A stretch of DNA of 64,000 nucleotides from JANQGG01 sp964642175 (GCA_964642175.1 CAZXOK010000003.1:186001-250000); one strand, 5' to 3'. Counted from the first letter of the stretch, positions 17,744-27,169 are shown. Notes: generated by a model not told the origin, from the letters alone. Made by a program: numbers and translations.

Positions 17744-18319
17744 ATGGTATCAATAGCAATCCTTTATTACAGCGGTTACGGGCATACCGAAAAACTGGCC
17801 GAAGCCGTCTTAAGTGGTGTTTCGTCTGTCCATGAAACCACGTCCCATTTAATTACCATTTCTGATGAAGGCAACATCACCGATGAAGATTGGCAAACGC
17901 TGGATAAGGCCGATGCGATCATTTTCGGTTCACCGACTTACATGGGAAATGTGGCCTGGCAGTTCAAAAAAATTGCAGATGCTTCCAGCAAACGCTGGTT
18001 CAACCAGGATTGGAAAGATAAAGTGGCCGCCGGTTTTACCAACTCGGCGTCTATGAACGGCGATAAACTCTCAACCATCAACTATCTTTTTACCCTCTCC
18101 ATGCAGCATTCCATGATCTGGGTCGGCACCGGGATCATGCCATCGAGTTCATCCAAAGCCCAGCGGAACGATATCAATTACATGGGCGCTTTTTCAGGGC
18201 TTCTGGCCCAGTCGGCCTCAGATGTCGGGCCGGATGTGGCACCGCCGGAAGGTGATCTGAAAACCGCTAAACTTTTTGGCGAACGGGTGGGCGAAGTGGC
18301 CAAACGCTGGAATGCTTAA
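17744..18319 (+). CDS. WrbA-like NAD(P)H:quinone oxidoreductase / flavodoxin-fold protein
   Basis: 191 residues of flavodoxin fold. The FMN phosphate loop is YYSGYGHTEKLAEAV at the N-terminus, and GSPTYMGNVAWQFK binds the isoalloxazine. Length and loop arrangement fit WrbA-type quinone reductases and related NADPH-dependent FMN reductases. It would reduce quinones by two electrons in the cytoplasm. It is a single gene between oppositely oriented neighbours, with a shared terminator region downstream. Confidence 0.85.
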   Translation: MVSIAILYYSGYGHTEKLAEAVLSGVSSVHETTSHLITISDEGNITDEDWQTLDKADAIIFGSPTYMGNVAWQFKKIADASSKRWFNQDWKDKVAAGFTNSASMNGDKLSTINYLFTLSMQHSMIWVGTGIMPSSSSKAQRNDINYMGAFSGLLAQSASDVGPDVAPPEGDLKTAKLFGERVGEVAKRWNA

Positions 18320-18362
18320 ATAAAACGGCGCACTACAAAGAATGGCAACATCAGAAAAGAAA

Positions 18363-18387
18363 AAGGGCGGTTTTTTTAACCGCCCTT
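18363..18387 (-). terminator. Intrinsic terminator, mainly for the PfkB kinase gene
   Basis: A stem AAGGGCGGTT / AACCGCCCTT (18363-18372 with 18378-18387) with a five-base loop. On the minus strand it is followed by a T run, just six bases after the kinase stop codon. On the plus strand the trailing T run is weak, so its use by the flavodoxin-like gene is possible but less likely. Confidence 0.88.
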
Positions 18388-18392
18388 CTGAA

Positions 18393-19304
18393 TTAATCGT
18401 TGATCTGCGAGAGATCTAAGAAACTTTGGAAGCGATCTTCAACTTCAAGGTGGGTGAGATCCAACAGACGCTGCGGTCCGAATTGCTCCACACAGAAGCT
18501 GGCCATGGCGCTGCCATATAAAATGCCCTTGCGAAGGGTAAGTTCAGAGATATCGTCTTTCTTGGCAATGTATCCGATCAGGCCACCGGCAAATGTGTCC
18601 CCGGCGCCGGTTGGATCGTAGATGGATTCCAGCGGGTAGGCCGGTGCTGCAAAAATACCGTTATCGGTAAAGAGCAGGGCGCCGTGCTCGCCTTTTTTGA
18701 TGATCAGGATTTTTGGCCCCATGCTGCGAATCACCCGGGCTGCTTTTACAAGATTTGGCTCGCCGCTCAGTTCCCTGGCTTCACTGTCATTAACCACCAG
18801 GAGGTCGACTTCTTCCAGGGTTTTTTTCAGTTCATCCAGCATGCCTTCAATCCAGAAATTCATGGTATCGCAAATGGTAAGTTTGGGACGAGAGATCTGG
18901 TTGAGCACCTTTCGTTGCAGTACCGGATCAATGTTGCCAAGACATACATACTTGGTTTGCTGGTACTGATGGGGAATGACCGGATCAAAATCAGCCAGTA
19001 CATTCAGCTGGGTATCCAGTGTATCCCGGGTATTCATATCGTAATGGTATTTCCCGGCCCAACGAAATGTTTTGCCATTTTCAACAATTTGAAGCCCATC
19101 GATATTGATATCGCGCGACTGGAGCAAGCGAATATTCTGATCACCGAAATCAGAACCCACTACACCAACCAGGTTGATGTTATCGGCAAAAAAGTTAGCC
19201 GAAAGGGCAATATAGGTAGAAGAACCGCCCAGGGTATCTTCAGAACGTCCAAAAGGGGTTTCAATGGTATCAAAGGCAATAGATCCGACAACTAAAACAG
19301 ACAT
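18393..19304 (-). CDS. PfkB family carbohydrate kinase
   Basis: 303 residues of ribokinase fold. The N-terminus VVGSIAFDTIETP and a GGSSTYIAL box are followed by VNDSEARELSG and the ATP/catalytic signature DPTGAGDTFAGG, whose Asp in GAGD is the base. The substrate could be a sugar or a nucleoside; similar proteins are annotated as adenosine or sugar kinases, and the sequence does not decide. It is transcribed convergently with the WrbA-like gene and lies downstream of the GH13 gene on the same strand, with about 70 bases between them. Confidence 0.88.
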   Translation of the reverse strand: MSVLVVGSIAFDTIETPFGRSEDTLGGSSTYIALSANFFADNINLVGVVGSDFGDQNIRLLQSRDINIDGLQIVENGKTFRWAGKYHYDMNTRDTLDTQLNVLADFDPVIPHQYQQTKYVCLGNIDPVLQRKVLNQISRPKLTICDTMNFWIEGMLDELKKTLEEVDLLVVNDSEARELSGEPNLVKAARVIRSMGPKILIIKKGEHGALLFTDNGIFAAPAYPLESIYDPTGAGDTFAGGLIGYIAKKDDISELTLRKGILYGSAMASFCVEQFGPQRLLDLTHLEVEDRFQSFLDLSQIND

Positions 19305-19377
19305 AAAATGTGGTTTTTTGGTTAAAAAAAGGCGCCTAAACGACTTACCCTTTGAGAATACAAAAATCTTACACTAT

Positions 19378-21285
19378 TCAAAATTCTAAAATAACAAACT
19401 CACCCGGATTGAGTTTCATAAAGATCTTCTTATCGGTCAGCTGGTATGGCTTTTTAGTGACAATATCCTGAATAAACTTTTGAGATGTATCAACTTCCAC
19501 GTTATCAAAATGCTCATTCCGAAAGTCCAGGTTACCAATAAACATCAGTGATTTTTCCTTGCCTTTACGTACCAGGCAAAGAAACTGAGGATTGTTACAA
19601 TCCCTGATATCCACAAAATCTTTATCGGTGTTGGATAAAAGACCGTGGTATTTTTGGCGGATATCAATCATTTGTTTCAGAAACGGCCCGAGATGATCAA
19701 ATTGATTGATCTCTTTCCAGTTATAGGCGTATTCGCTGAAGAGCGGTAGCTTTTCAGAGGGGAACAGCCTGAGCTCGTCCTGTGAAAAATCCAATCCGGT
19801 GTTGATTGGGTAGGTTTCACAAATTTCCATACCGCTGTGGATAAATGGAATGCAGGGCAGCATGCAGATCACACCCCAGATGAACCTGGTGTAGCGGTAA
19901 GCCTCCTGGCCATGGCTGAAACGAAACATGTTGCGCGGGCAGTTGTGGTTTTCGGCGGTTCCAAAAAACGGCACAGCCACGCCGATGGAATTTAGATACG
20001 AGAGGTACGATTTTAATTCCGTAGGTTTATGTCCCACAAAGATCAAAGAACCAACAACGGCGTTATATCCTTCTTTGAGGCTTTTTTCGCTCACATCAAA
20101 GTTCTCGTCCCAAAATGCAAAATCCGGATTAATAGCCCGACACGCAGCCACCATTTTTTTCTTGAGGTCGAACGGCAGGGCATGGCCCATGTCAATCATC
20201 ACGCCGTCGATCTCAAAATCTTGTTGGTAGTGGGGAAGTATACCAATAATACGCTCCCAGAGATCCTGATTCTCAGTTCCGGAATGGGTGATCTCTTCGT
20301 CGTACATACGAATGGTGTTATAGGCGATGTAGTTGTAATCGGGGTGGGTGTACATTTTTAAATATGTCACATCATCCCAGGGCGGTTGAATATCGTCGGG
20401 TGGCCAGTCTGCAAATGCACCCGGTATGCGGCATGTTTTTCCATCAGGGCTGGAGCCGATAAACTTGCCCGATTGCTTTTCAACCGTTTGCGGGGGATCT
20501 ACAAACATAGCCTGGTAACGCTGGTCAGGTTTAGGTAAATGGTTAAAATCGGCCGTACGGACTTTATTGTATATGTTTTCCAGGTCTTCATGAGAAAAAA
20601 TCGGGTTGCCGTAGCGTGTTTCATCCTGGGTTCCGGGCAACCTGTTTTCCACGCTGTTATCAAGCCAATACACCCAATCCGGACGCTCCTGAATCCAGTC
20701 GCCATCTTTTGAAATCGTTCGAAACACAAACTCCACCACCACACGAATACCCAGGTGATGGGCCGCTTCTACAAAGGCTTTAAATTCGGTATCTACATCC
20801 AGGTTCAGGGCCGGCTCGGCCAGGTTGTCATCAATTTTATATGGATTCTTGATCGCATAAGGAGAGCCCAAGTTGCCTTTATTGCCATCGTGGCCAATGG
20901 AAGTAATGGGCAGTAAATGGATGGTGTTGACGCCCATTTTTTTAATGTAGGGTAAAAGGGCTATGGTTTTCAGAAAGGTTCCGGTTTCACGAAAGCCGCT
21001 TTCCAGGGGTTCCAGGGCGATATGCCCGTCGGCATTGTGGTCGTAGGCTGTGGTTAAACGCACAAAAATGTTATATATAACCGCTTCTGCTGTCCAGGCA
21101 CCATCTGTACTGGCTGTAATTGGTGTGGATGGTGTTTTCAGAATGCCATCAATAAGGTTAGAAAAATACTCGGGCGCCGAAACCAGCGACTCGGAGGTTT
21201 TATCTAAAGTCCAGATGTTAGGTACATAATAGTTTTGAGCCTCGGGAAGCGAGCTCAGGGCAGTTAAAAGACTGGATAACGACAT
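19378..21285 (-). CDS. Divergent GH13 alpha-amylase superfamily protein, GlgE-like layout
   Basis: 635 residues from the ATG at 21285. A longer open frame to 21411 would overlap truA and is not used. The TIM-barrel is recognisable: GVNTIHLLPITSIG, then GSPYAIKNPY as in maltosyltransferase GlgE, the nucleophile Asp in VMIDMGH (D365) and the acid/base Glu in FWDENFD (E394). Several GH13 hallmarks differ: the invariant Arg two residues before the nucleophile is Met, the region I Asp and His are replaced (EFVFRTIS), and the last His-Asp pair reads NHN. A C-terminal beta domain is present. It has no signal peptide, so cytoplasmic glycan metabolism is likely. The reaction (hydrolase, transferase or non-catalytic) cannot be told. 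Confidence 0.8.
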   Translation of the reverse strand: MSLSSLLTALSSLPEAQNYYVPNIWTLDKTSESLVSAPEYFSNLIDGILKTPSTPITASTDGAWTAEAVIYNIFVRLTTAYDHNADGHIALEPLESGFRETGTFLKTIALLPYIKKMGVNTIHLLPITSIGHDGNKGNLGSPYAIKNPYKIDDNLAEPALNLDVDTEFKAFVEAAHHLGIRVVVEFVFRTISKDGDWIQERPDWVYWLDNSVENRLPGTQDETRYGNPIFSHEDLENIYNKVRTADFNHLPKPDQRYQAMFVDPPQTVEKQSGKFIGSSPDGKTCRIPGAFADWPPDDIQPPWDDVTYLKMYTHPDYNYIAYNTIRMYDEEITHSGTENQDLWERIIGILPHYQQDFEIDGVMIDMGHALPFDLKKKMVAACRAINPDFAFWDENFDVSEKSLKEGYNAVVGSLIFVGHKPTELKSYLSYLNSIGVAVPFFGTAENHNCPRNMFRFSHGQEAYRYTRFIWGVICMLPCIPFIHSGMEICETYPINTGLDFSQDELRLFPSEKLPLFSEYAYNWKEINQFDHLGPFLKQMIDIRQKYHGLLSNTDKDFVDIRDCNNPQFLCLVRKGKEKSLMFIGNLDFRNEHFDNVEVDTSQKFIQDIVTKKPYQLTDKKIFMKLNPGEFVILEF

Positions 21286-21348
21286 AAGACAATGTAATGC
21301 GGGATGGTGTAAAAAGTTGATACTATAACCCGAAATATACTTGAATCT

Positions 21349-22092
21349 ATGCGGAATTTGAAAATCATATTGGCCTACGACGGGCATGATTTTTATGGCT
21401 GGCAAAAACAACCCGAGGCCACAGGTTTGCGAACCGTTCAGCAGGAACTTGAAAAAGCCCTTCGGCAGATCACCTCACAAGCTGGTTTGCAGGTGATCGC
21501 TGCCGGGCGAACCGATACCGGCGTGCATGCCAATGCCCAGGTGGTTAGTGTGCATCTGGAAAACCACCCCGATCTCAATCGCTTTCAGTACAGCCTGAAC
21601 CGGGTTCTCCCCGATGATATCCGAATCAGGTTAATTGAAGAGGTACCAGAGAAGTTTCACGCCCGATTTGATGCCCTCAGCCGCACTTACAGGTATTTTG
21701 TCTGTACCGATGAAATGCCGTTTCAGAGACGGTATTGCACTTTTGAACCGCGGCCGCTAGATATTGCCAGTATGCAACAGTGTGCCGGCATCATAGCAGG
21801 TACGCACGATTTTTCCGGGTTTGCCAGACATAATCCCGATCAACCCTCAAAACGCTGCACGGTGCTCAAGGCCGGGTGGCGCACACTCAGCCGTGGACGG
21901 GTGATGTTCGAAATTGAAGCAAACCGTTTTTTGCACAGCATGGTCAGACTCCTGGTGGGCACCATGTTGGAAGTGGGCCGGGGGAAACTCTTATTGGATG
22001 ATTTTCGACAGCTGCTGGTGTTAAAGGATGTTCAGCAGGCTTCGCCGGCAGCTTCGGCCAAAGGATTATTTTTATGGCGCGTGACATATTAA
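21349..22092 (+). CDS. truA: tRNA pseudouridine synthase A
   Basis: 247 residues. It makes pseudouridine at positions 38-40 of the tRNA anticodon arm. The catalytic Asp is in GRTDTGVHA, and YDGHDFYGWQ at the N-terminus and FLHSMVRLLVGTML near the end are family blocks. Start is the ATG at 21349, 63 bases from the divergent GH13 start, so the two share a promoter region. The next gene begins about 100 bases later. Confidence 0.95.
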   Translation: MRNLKIILAYDGHDFYGWQKQPEATGLRTVQQELEKALRQITSQAGLQVIAAGRTDTGVHANAQVVSVHLENHPDLNRFQYSLNRVLPDDIRIRLIEEVPEKFHARFDALSRTYRYFVCTDEMPFQRRYCTFEPRPLDIASMQQCAGIIAGTHDFSGFARHNPDQPSKRCTVLKAGWRTLSRGRVMFEIEANRFLHSMVRLLVGTMLEVGRGKLLLDDFRQLLVLKDVQQASPAASAKGLFLWRVTY

Positions 22093-22191
22093 TCAGAAGT
22101 TTGTTTATAGATGCGGCAGGTTTGAGGGTTGTTTGCCTGAAACCCAGAGCGTATATTGGCTTAGTTTTCTCAATTATTTTAAGGATTGATC

Positions 22192-23013
22192 ATGACAAAA
22201 TTCTTACCTGTATTTTTATTGGCCTGTGTTGTCTTAGTCTCATCTACCTCATGTAAATCCATTCGCAAATTTGCTGCCGAAAATAATATTTACAGCCTTG
22301 AAGACGATGTCCAGTTAGGCCGGCAAGCCGATCAGCAGATCAAATCTGATAAAGAGAATTACAAGTTTCTGTCTGCACAAGACCGTAATCACAAAGAAAT
22401 AAAAGCATATGTCGATCGCATTCAACAGCGTATCCTGGATGCCAACGATGTGCCCTACGAGGATGTGTTTGATTACAATATTCAGATTTTAACCAACGAT
22501 GTGGTCAACGCTTTTGCAACAGCCGGGGGTTATTTGTACCTGTACTACGGGATCATGGAGATGCTCGATAACGAAGCGCAACTGGCCGGCGTGATCGCCC
22601 ACGAGATGGGGCATGTGGCTCATCGCCATGCCACTAACGAAATGACTGCCCAGCAGATCACCGGCGGATTGCTGGCATTGGGCTTAAAAATTGGCAATGC
22701 CGAAGAGCAAACCGAGCAGGTGGCCGGTCTGGCCTATAACCTGGCTTTTCTGAAATATGGGCGCGATGCCGAAGAACAGGCCGATTTATCGGGAGCCAAA
22801 TGGATGGCTAACACTCAGTACAATCCTTACGAAATGAAAGGGTTCTTTGAAAAAGTTCGCGACGCCAATCGCCCCCCAGTATTTTTATCCACGCACCCCG
22901 ATCCTGAAAACAGGATGGCCTACATTGATAAGGTGCTTAAAAAAATGGGGGCAAAAAACCAGGGTAAAGTCTATAAAACAGAGTACATGAAGTTTAAGAC
23001 ATTGTTGAATTAA
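22192..23013 (+). CDS. M48 family metalloprotease, lipoprotein
   Basis: 273 residues from the ATG at 22192, which has a good AAGGA ribosome binding site seven bases upstream. A lipoprotein signal ends in SSTSC (C21 would carry lipid), so the enzyme sits in the periplasm on a membrane. The zinc site is HEMGH (H137, E138, H141) with the third ligand in DAEEQAD. It resembles the catalytic part of BepA/LoiP-type proteases, which control outer-membrane protein assembly, without the TPR domain of BepA. The PorQ-like barrel encoded 16 bases downstream could be a substrate or partner. Confidence 0.92.
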   Translation: MTKFLPVFLLACVVLVSSTSCKSIRKFAAENNIYSLEDDVQLGRQADQQIKSDKENYKFLSAQDRNHKEIKAYVDRIQQRILDANDVPYEDVFDYNIQILTNDVVNAFATAGGYLYLYYGIMEMLDNEAQLAGVIAHEMGHVAHRHATNEMTAQQITGGLLALGLKIGNAEEQTEQVAGLAYNLAFLKYGRDAEEQADLSGAKWMANTQYNPYEMKGFFEKVRDANRPPVFLSTHPDPENRMAYIDKVLKKMGAKNQGKVYKTEYMKFKTLLN

Positions 23014-23029
23014 CGCATGATGTTGATGT

Positions 23030-24001
23030 ATGAAATATAGCATTCAGACTTGGTTGGGCAGGATAATGGCGTTTGCCTTATTGTGGGCATATCATCCGCA
23101 AGAAATGGTAGCAAAAGAAACGGCTTACGACTTTTTAAACCTGGATAAAAGTGCATCCATTGCCGCCCTGGGTGGAAACGGGGTGATCCAAACTTCAGAA
23201 CTGGCCGCATTTTTCTACAACCCTGCTGTCCTGAGCCCCGATACTCACCAGCAACTCTCCATCGGTTTTCAAAAACATCTCCTGGATATTAATTCCGGTT
23301 CGCTTGCTTATGGTCTGCATCTTAAAGATGTGGGTGATCTGGCCATCGGCATCCACTATATCAATTATGGCCGGTTTGATCAGACCAACGAGATTGGCCA
23401 GAAAGTCGGTGATTTTTCTGCCCAGGATCTGGCCCTTCAAGTGGGCGGCGCATTTGATGTGGAAACTTATTCTTTTGGGTATTTAAGGGCCGGCGCCTCT
23501 CTGAAACTGATCTATTCGGGGATTGAAGACTATTCTTCAACCGCTTATGCACTCGATGTAGGAGCCGTACTGCATTTTTATAATGAGCATGTAAAGATCG
23601 GAGCTTCGATTCTGAATGTAGGTGGCCAGCTGTCGAGTTATGCCGGCCAAACCGAATCCTTACCGTTGGATATCCGCCTGGGCGTGTCTAACCGGTTGGA
23701 GGGCCTGCCGGTAACCATAACAGCCGGCCTGGTACATCTGAACGAGGATGCAGGTTCTTTAACAGGAAAAATAAAAAATTTCACTCTGGGAGCCGAGTGG
23801 ACATTCAGTGAGCATTTCCAGGCCAGACTTGGGTTTAACAACTACCTCAGGCGTGAGTTGAAAGCCGAAGAATCGGCGGGCATGTCCGGACTTTCAGCAG
23901 GGTTTGGACTTGAGTTTAATGCCATTCATTTTGATTATGCTCTCTCTTCGTGGGGCAATGTTGGCCAATTGCATCAGCTTTCATTATCAACAACATTGTA
24001 A
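23030..24001 (+). CDS. porQ: PorQ/PorV-like outer-membrane protein (type IX secretion family)
   Basis: 323 residues with a signal peptide, followed by the entry motif seen in PorQ-type proteins (FLNLDKSASIAALGGNG, then FYNPAVL). The remainder has the alternating pattern of a FadL-like beta-barrel, ending in LSLSTTL. PorQ proteins assist the type IX secretion system at the outer membrane by handling cargo with cleaved C-terminal signals. No other T9SS gene and no clear T9SS cargo domain appears in the window. The gene probably forms an operon with the M48 protease. Assignment between PorQ and PorV is by memory of the motif. Confidence 0.8.
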   Translation: MKYSIQTWLGRIMAFALLWAYHPQEMVAKETAYDFLNLDKSASIAALGGNGVIQTSELAAFFYNPAVLSPDTHQQLSIGFQKHLLDINSGSLAYGLHLKDVGDLAIGIHYINYGRFDQTNEIGQKVGDFSAQDLALQVGGAFDVETYSFGYLRAGASLKLIYSGIEDYSSTAYALDVGAVLHFYNEHVKIGASILNVGGQLSSYAGQTESLPLDIRLGVSNRLEGLPVTITAGLVHLNEDAGSLTGKIKNFTLGAEWTFSEHFQARLGFNNYLRRELKAEESAGMSGLSAGFGLEFNAIHFDYALSSWGNVGQLHQLSLSTTL

Positions 24002-24131
24002 TGGATTTTAAAAAGTTTTTTTATATTAAATCTCTCACCACACAAAAACCATCGCCTTGCACAAGGTATGCTGTTCTTAGGAGTGCTTTTTACCATTCAT
24101 TTATCGATACGACTATGACAAACTAAATGGT

Positions 24132-25832
24132 ATGATCTCAGAGACAACATTTACCGTGGTTGATTTGGAAACGACGGGCGGACTTCAGGAAAATAATCGA
24201 ATAATTGACCTGTGTGCCATTAAAGTTAAAAATGGCGAGGTATTTGATCGGTATGACACACTCATCAATCCCCAAATCCCGATCTCTTTTTTTATTACCC
24301 AATATACCGGCATTTCTAACGAGATGGTCCGTTCTGCCCCCTTATTTGAATCCATTCAGAACGATCTTTACAAGTTTTTGGATGGCAGCGTTTTTGTGGC
24401 TCATAATGTTACATTCGACCTGGGTTTTCTGAATATGGAGTTTGAGCGTTGTGGCAATGAAAAATTAAACAACCGTTGGTTGTGCACTTATCGCCTGGCA
24501 AAGCGGTTACTGCCGCAGCAGAAAAAAATAAACCTTGGAGATCTCTCAAATTATTTTGGCATAACAATTAAAGACCGCCATCGGGCGAATGGCGATACCG
24601 AGGCCACTGTAGGCATTCTGCAGCACCTGATTGAGATAGCCGGTGAAAAATACGGCATAGACCGGCTTGATGAACTGATCAGCCTGCAGTTTAAACCCTT
24701 TCGTCATTTCAAGAAAGAGTCCCAACATGTCCAGCACCTCAGGGAGCAGGTGATTGGGCTATTGCCCAAAAAACCGGGCGTGTATATCATGAAATCCCAG
24801 GGCAACGAGATCTTGTACATTGGCAAATCAAAGAACCTGAAAGCCAGGGTATCGAGTTATTTTAATCAAAATGAGCATAGTGATAAGATAAAAGAGCTGA
24901 TCGGGCGAGTTAAAAAGTTAGATCATATTGTTACGGGATCCGAGTTGGAAGCCTTGTTGCTGGAGTCCAGGTTGATCAAACAACATAAACCCTCCTTTAA
25001 TACACTGCTTAAACATTACAGAACTTACCCGTTCATTATTCTCACCCAGCACGAGTATCCGAAACTGGAAATTTCAACCAACGGATTTAGCGAGTCCACT
25101 GAAGCATTTGGCCCGTTTAATTCGATGGAACTGGCCAGAAAAGTCCTTGATATTCTTCAGAAAGAGTTTAAGCTCCGCAAATGTTCTTCAACCGAGTTTT
25201 CAAAATCCCGCACGTGCCTCTACCTCGATATGCAAAGCTGTATTGGTCCGTGTCAGGACAAAGATGAGACCATTAAAACCACTTATGCCTTTGAACTCAA
25301 TCAGCTCAAACAGTTTTTAAGCGGCCAGGATTCAGTATTGATTAAGCATTTGAAGGAAAAAATGAAAGGGTTGGCCGAGATACGCCATTACGAGCAAGCA
25401 GCCGAGCTTAGAAAGAAAATCAAATCGCTTAGTAAGATCTTTTACCGACAGGCATCCATTACAGCCTCGGCAAATCAAAACAACGCCTTGATTTTATTGC
25501 CGTCGCAGGATTTCAGCGAAGAGAATCCCCTGTTTTGTGTTTTGCTGGTCAGGTATGGACGGCTCATGCATCAAAAAACAGTATTGGCGTCAGAGATATC
25601 CAACTTAAAACCATTTTTAGAAGACACCTATTTTAACGGGCACCCCAGGCCCGATCATATTCAAAAAGATGAACTGGACGAAATGATGGTGCTGGCCAAT
25701 TGGATCTACCACAAACGCCATTCTTTGCAATGCTTGTATATAAAGGAGTCCGAGTCGTTAAAAAAAGTGCTTAAAAACTTAGATAAGCGGGTTTGGAAAT
25801 TATCTGAAAAGCTTTGTGGGGAACCGGCCTGA
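24132..25832 (+). CDS. DnaQ-type exonuclease fused to a UvrC-like GIY-YIG nuclease
   Basis: 566 residues. The N-terminal 170 residues form a DEDDh exonuclease domain of the DNA polymerase III epsilon family: VVDLETTG (D11, E13), HNVTFDLGF (D96), and H150 with D155 in HRANGDTEAT. From about residue 210 a UvrC-like GIY-YIG nuclease domain starts with KPGVYIMK and LYIGKSKNLKARVSSYF, followed by the extension conserved in UvrC and Cho, including the Cys cluster and a UVR-like helix pair near 420-450. The UvrC C-terminal endonuclease half is absent. Such fusions are known in several phyla and are thought to act in repair. No neighbouring repair gene is present. Confidence 0.9.
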   Translation: MISETTFTVVDLETTGGLQENNRIIDLCAIKVKNGEVFDRYDTLINPQIPISFFITQYTGISNEMVRSAPLFESIQNDLYKFLDGSVFVAHNVTFDLGFLNMEFERCGNEKLNNRWLCTYRLAKRLLPQQKKINLGDLSNYFGITIKDRHRANGDTEATVGILQHLIEIAGEKYGIDRLDELISLQFKPFRHFKKESQHVQHLREQVIGLLPKKPGVYIMKSQGNEILYIGKSKNLKARVSSYFNQNEHSDKIKELIGRVKKLDHIVTGSELEALLLESRLIKQHKPSFNTLLKHYRTYPFIILTQHEYPKLEISTNGFSESTEAFGPFNSMELARKVLDILQKEFKLRKCSSTEFSKSRTCLYLDMQSCIGPCQDKDETIKTTYAFELNQLKQFLSGQDSVLIKHLKEKMKGLAEIRHYEQAAELRKKIKSLSKIFYRQASITASANQNNALILLPSQDFSEENPLFCVLLVRYGRLMHQKTVLASEISNLKPFLEDTYFNGHPRPDHIQKDELDEMMVLANWIYHKRHSLQCLYIKESESLKKVLKNLDKRVWKLSEKLCGEPA

Positions 25833-25885
25833 AAAAAAGCCCTTACAAATCCCTTTTATGTTTATGGATCACATGGGCTGATACG

Positions 25886-26824
25886 CTACCACACAACTTT
25901 GGCAATTCTGAACTTAATCGGTACGGTAATAGCCCCGGATACGTTTTTACCATCCTGTTGAGCTGGTTTAAAAAAAGTTTCTTCAGAAAGAACCCTCACG
26001 GCTTCTTCATCCAGAAGCGCATGAGCCTGTTTTAGGAGGTCTATACGCGTGAGACGACCTTCTTCATCCACGTAAGCTCGAGCCACTACAAGCCCTTCAA
26101 TTTTTAATTTTTTAGCAGTATCAGGGTAATTGATTTTCTTGATCACCGCGCCCAGACCGCCTTCAATTTCTACCTGGCTCTCGACCATAGCCAGGGCATT
26201 TTTCTCGGCTTCTTCAGCAGCTTTGGTGGCTGCTTTTAAACCGACATCAGTGATGGCATCGTTGCTGGTACTTTCAATGGCTGTGGCGGAATTATTTAAC
26301 TCCGAACCGGCTGAAGCAAATTCTGGTTTCTCTGAAGGTTTGGCTTTAGGTGCGATTGAATGCCGGGGTTTAACAGGGGGTGTTCTTTTTCTTTTTTCTG
26401 CAAGAAGCTGTTTCTTCTCTTCTTCCTGTTGCTTTAAAGCCTCTTCTTCTATGCGTTTGCGCTCAGCTTCTTTTTGTGCCAGAAGTGCGCGATTTTGAGC
26501 ATCAGTAATAAAAGTAAAATCGCGTCGCAACGTGGCTTTTGAGGGAACATACACTTTATTGGTTCTTAAACGGGGCATGCCACTCTTAAAAACTTTCATG
26601 TTGTATTTGCCCTCAGGTACGGTTAAAAACACATAATAACCCTGTGCATTTGTTAATACTGCCTTGGAAGTAGGTCCGGAAACAAAAACGGTTGCTCCTG
26701 CAACGGGCTTACCACTATAATCTGTTACCAGTCCCATCAGTCTCCCAGATGTATTCTGATCTGCTGACGTTGTGAATAAGTTTATAAAGAGTATAGAAAA
26801 TGATAAAACAATTTTTAAAACCAT
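25886..26824 (-). CDS. Exported carboxypeptidase-regulatory-like / TonB C-terminal domain protein
   Basis: 312 residues. A signal peptide precedes a CarboxypepD_reg-like beta-sandwich (GRLMGLVTDYSGKPVAGATV, residues about 28-100). Then comes a charged coiled-coil-like linker rich in Glu, Lys and Gln (about 110-190), and finally a TonB C-terminal domain (INYPDTAKKLKIEGLVVARAYVDEEG to the end). Normal TonB has an inner-membrane anchor and a Pro-rich linker; here the anchor is replaced by a cleavable leader and an extracytoplasmic domain. It faces away from the TonB-dependent receptor at 27170, and the two share the intergenic region. A helper role in receptor energisation or envelope binding is inference. 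Confidence 0.85.
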   Translation of the reverse strand: MVLKIVLSFSILFINLFTTSADQNTSGRLMGLVTDYSGKPVAGATVFVSGPTSKAVLTNAQGYYVFLTVPEGKYNMKVFKSGMPRLRTNKVYVPSKATLRRDFTFITDAQNRALLAQKEAERKRIEEEALKQQEEEKKQLLAEKRKRTPPVKPRHSIAPKAKPSEKPEFASAGSELNNSATAIESTSNDAITDVGLKAATKAAEEAEKNALAMVESQVEIEGGLGAVIKKINYPDTAKKLKIEGLVVARAYVDEEGRLTRIDLLKQAHALLDEEAVRVLSEETFFKPAQQDGKNVSGAITVPIKFRIAKVVW

Positions 26825-27169
26825 AGTAGGAACAATTATAAAATTGCATTTCTATTGATCAATAAAGTCAAAACCAAGTGATTTAAAATTATGAGAATAT
26901 ATAATTGTTTAGTCTTATGTCTCAAGCATATCATATTAAATGTGGGTAAACAATGAAAAATATGTATTAAATGATTGTTAAAACCACCCCTATGCTGAAA
27001 ATAATTTAGTACAATTAGCCAATCAATCTGGTGCATGACTTTATTGATCTGATTTAACAATTCTTTAACATACATCGCCTGTAATCAGTGGGTTTTATAA
27101 CACTCTATTTTGTATATATGCATCCGTTAAAGTCATTATAAACCAGAAGTCAATTAATAACTATTATCT
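26825..27169. other. Divergent promoter region between the TonB-C protein and the TonB receptor
   Basis: 345 AT-rich bases. No gene, no terminator and no clear operator repeat is visible. Both flanking genes must be started from here. Confidence 0.5.

Noticed and set aside
21286..21411. N-terminal extension of the GH13 frame upstream of the ATG at 21285
   Set aside because: It overlaps the start of truA on the other strand and has no family character; the internal ATG is sufficient.
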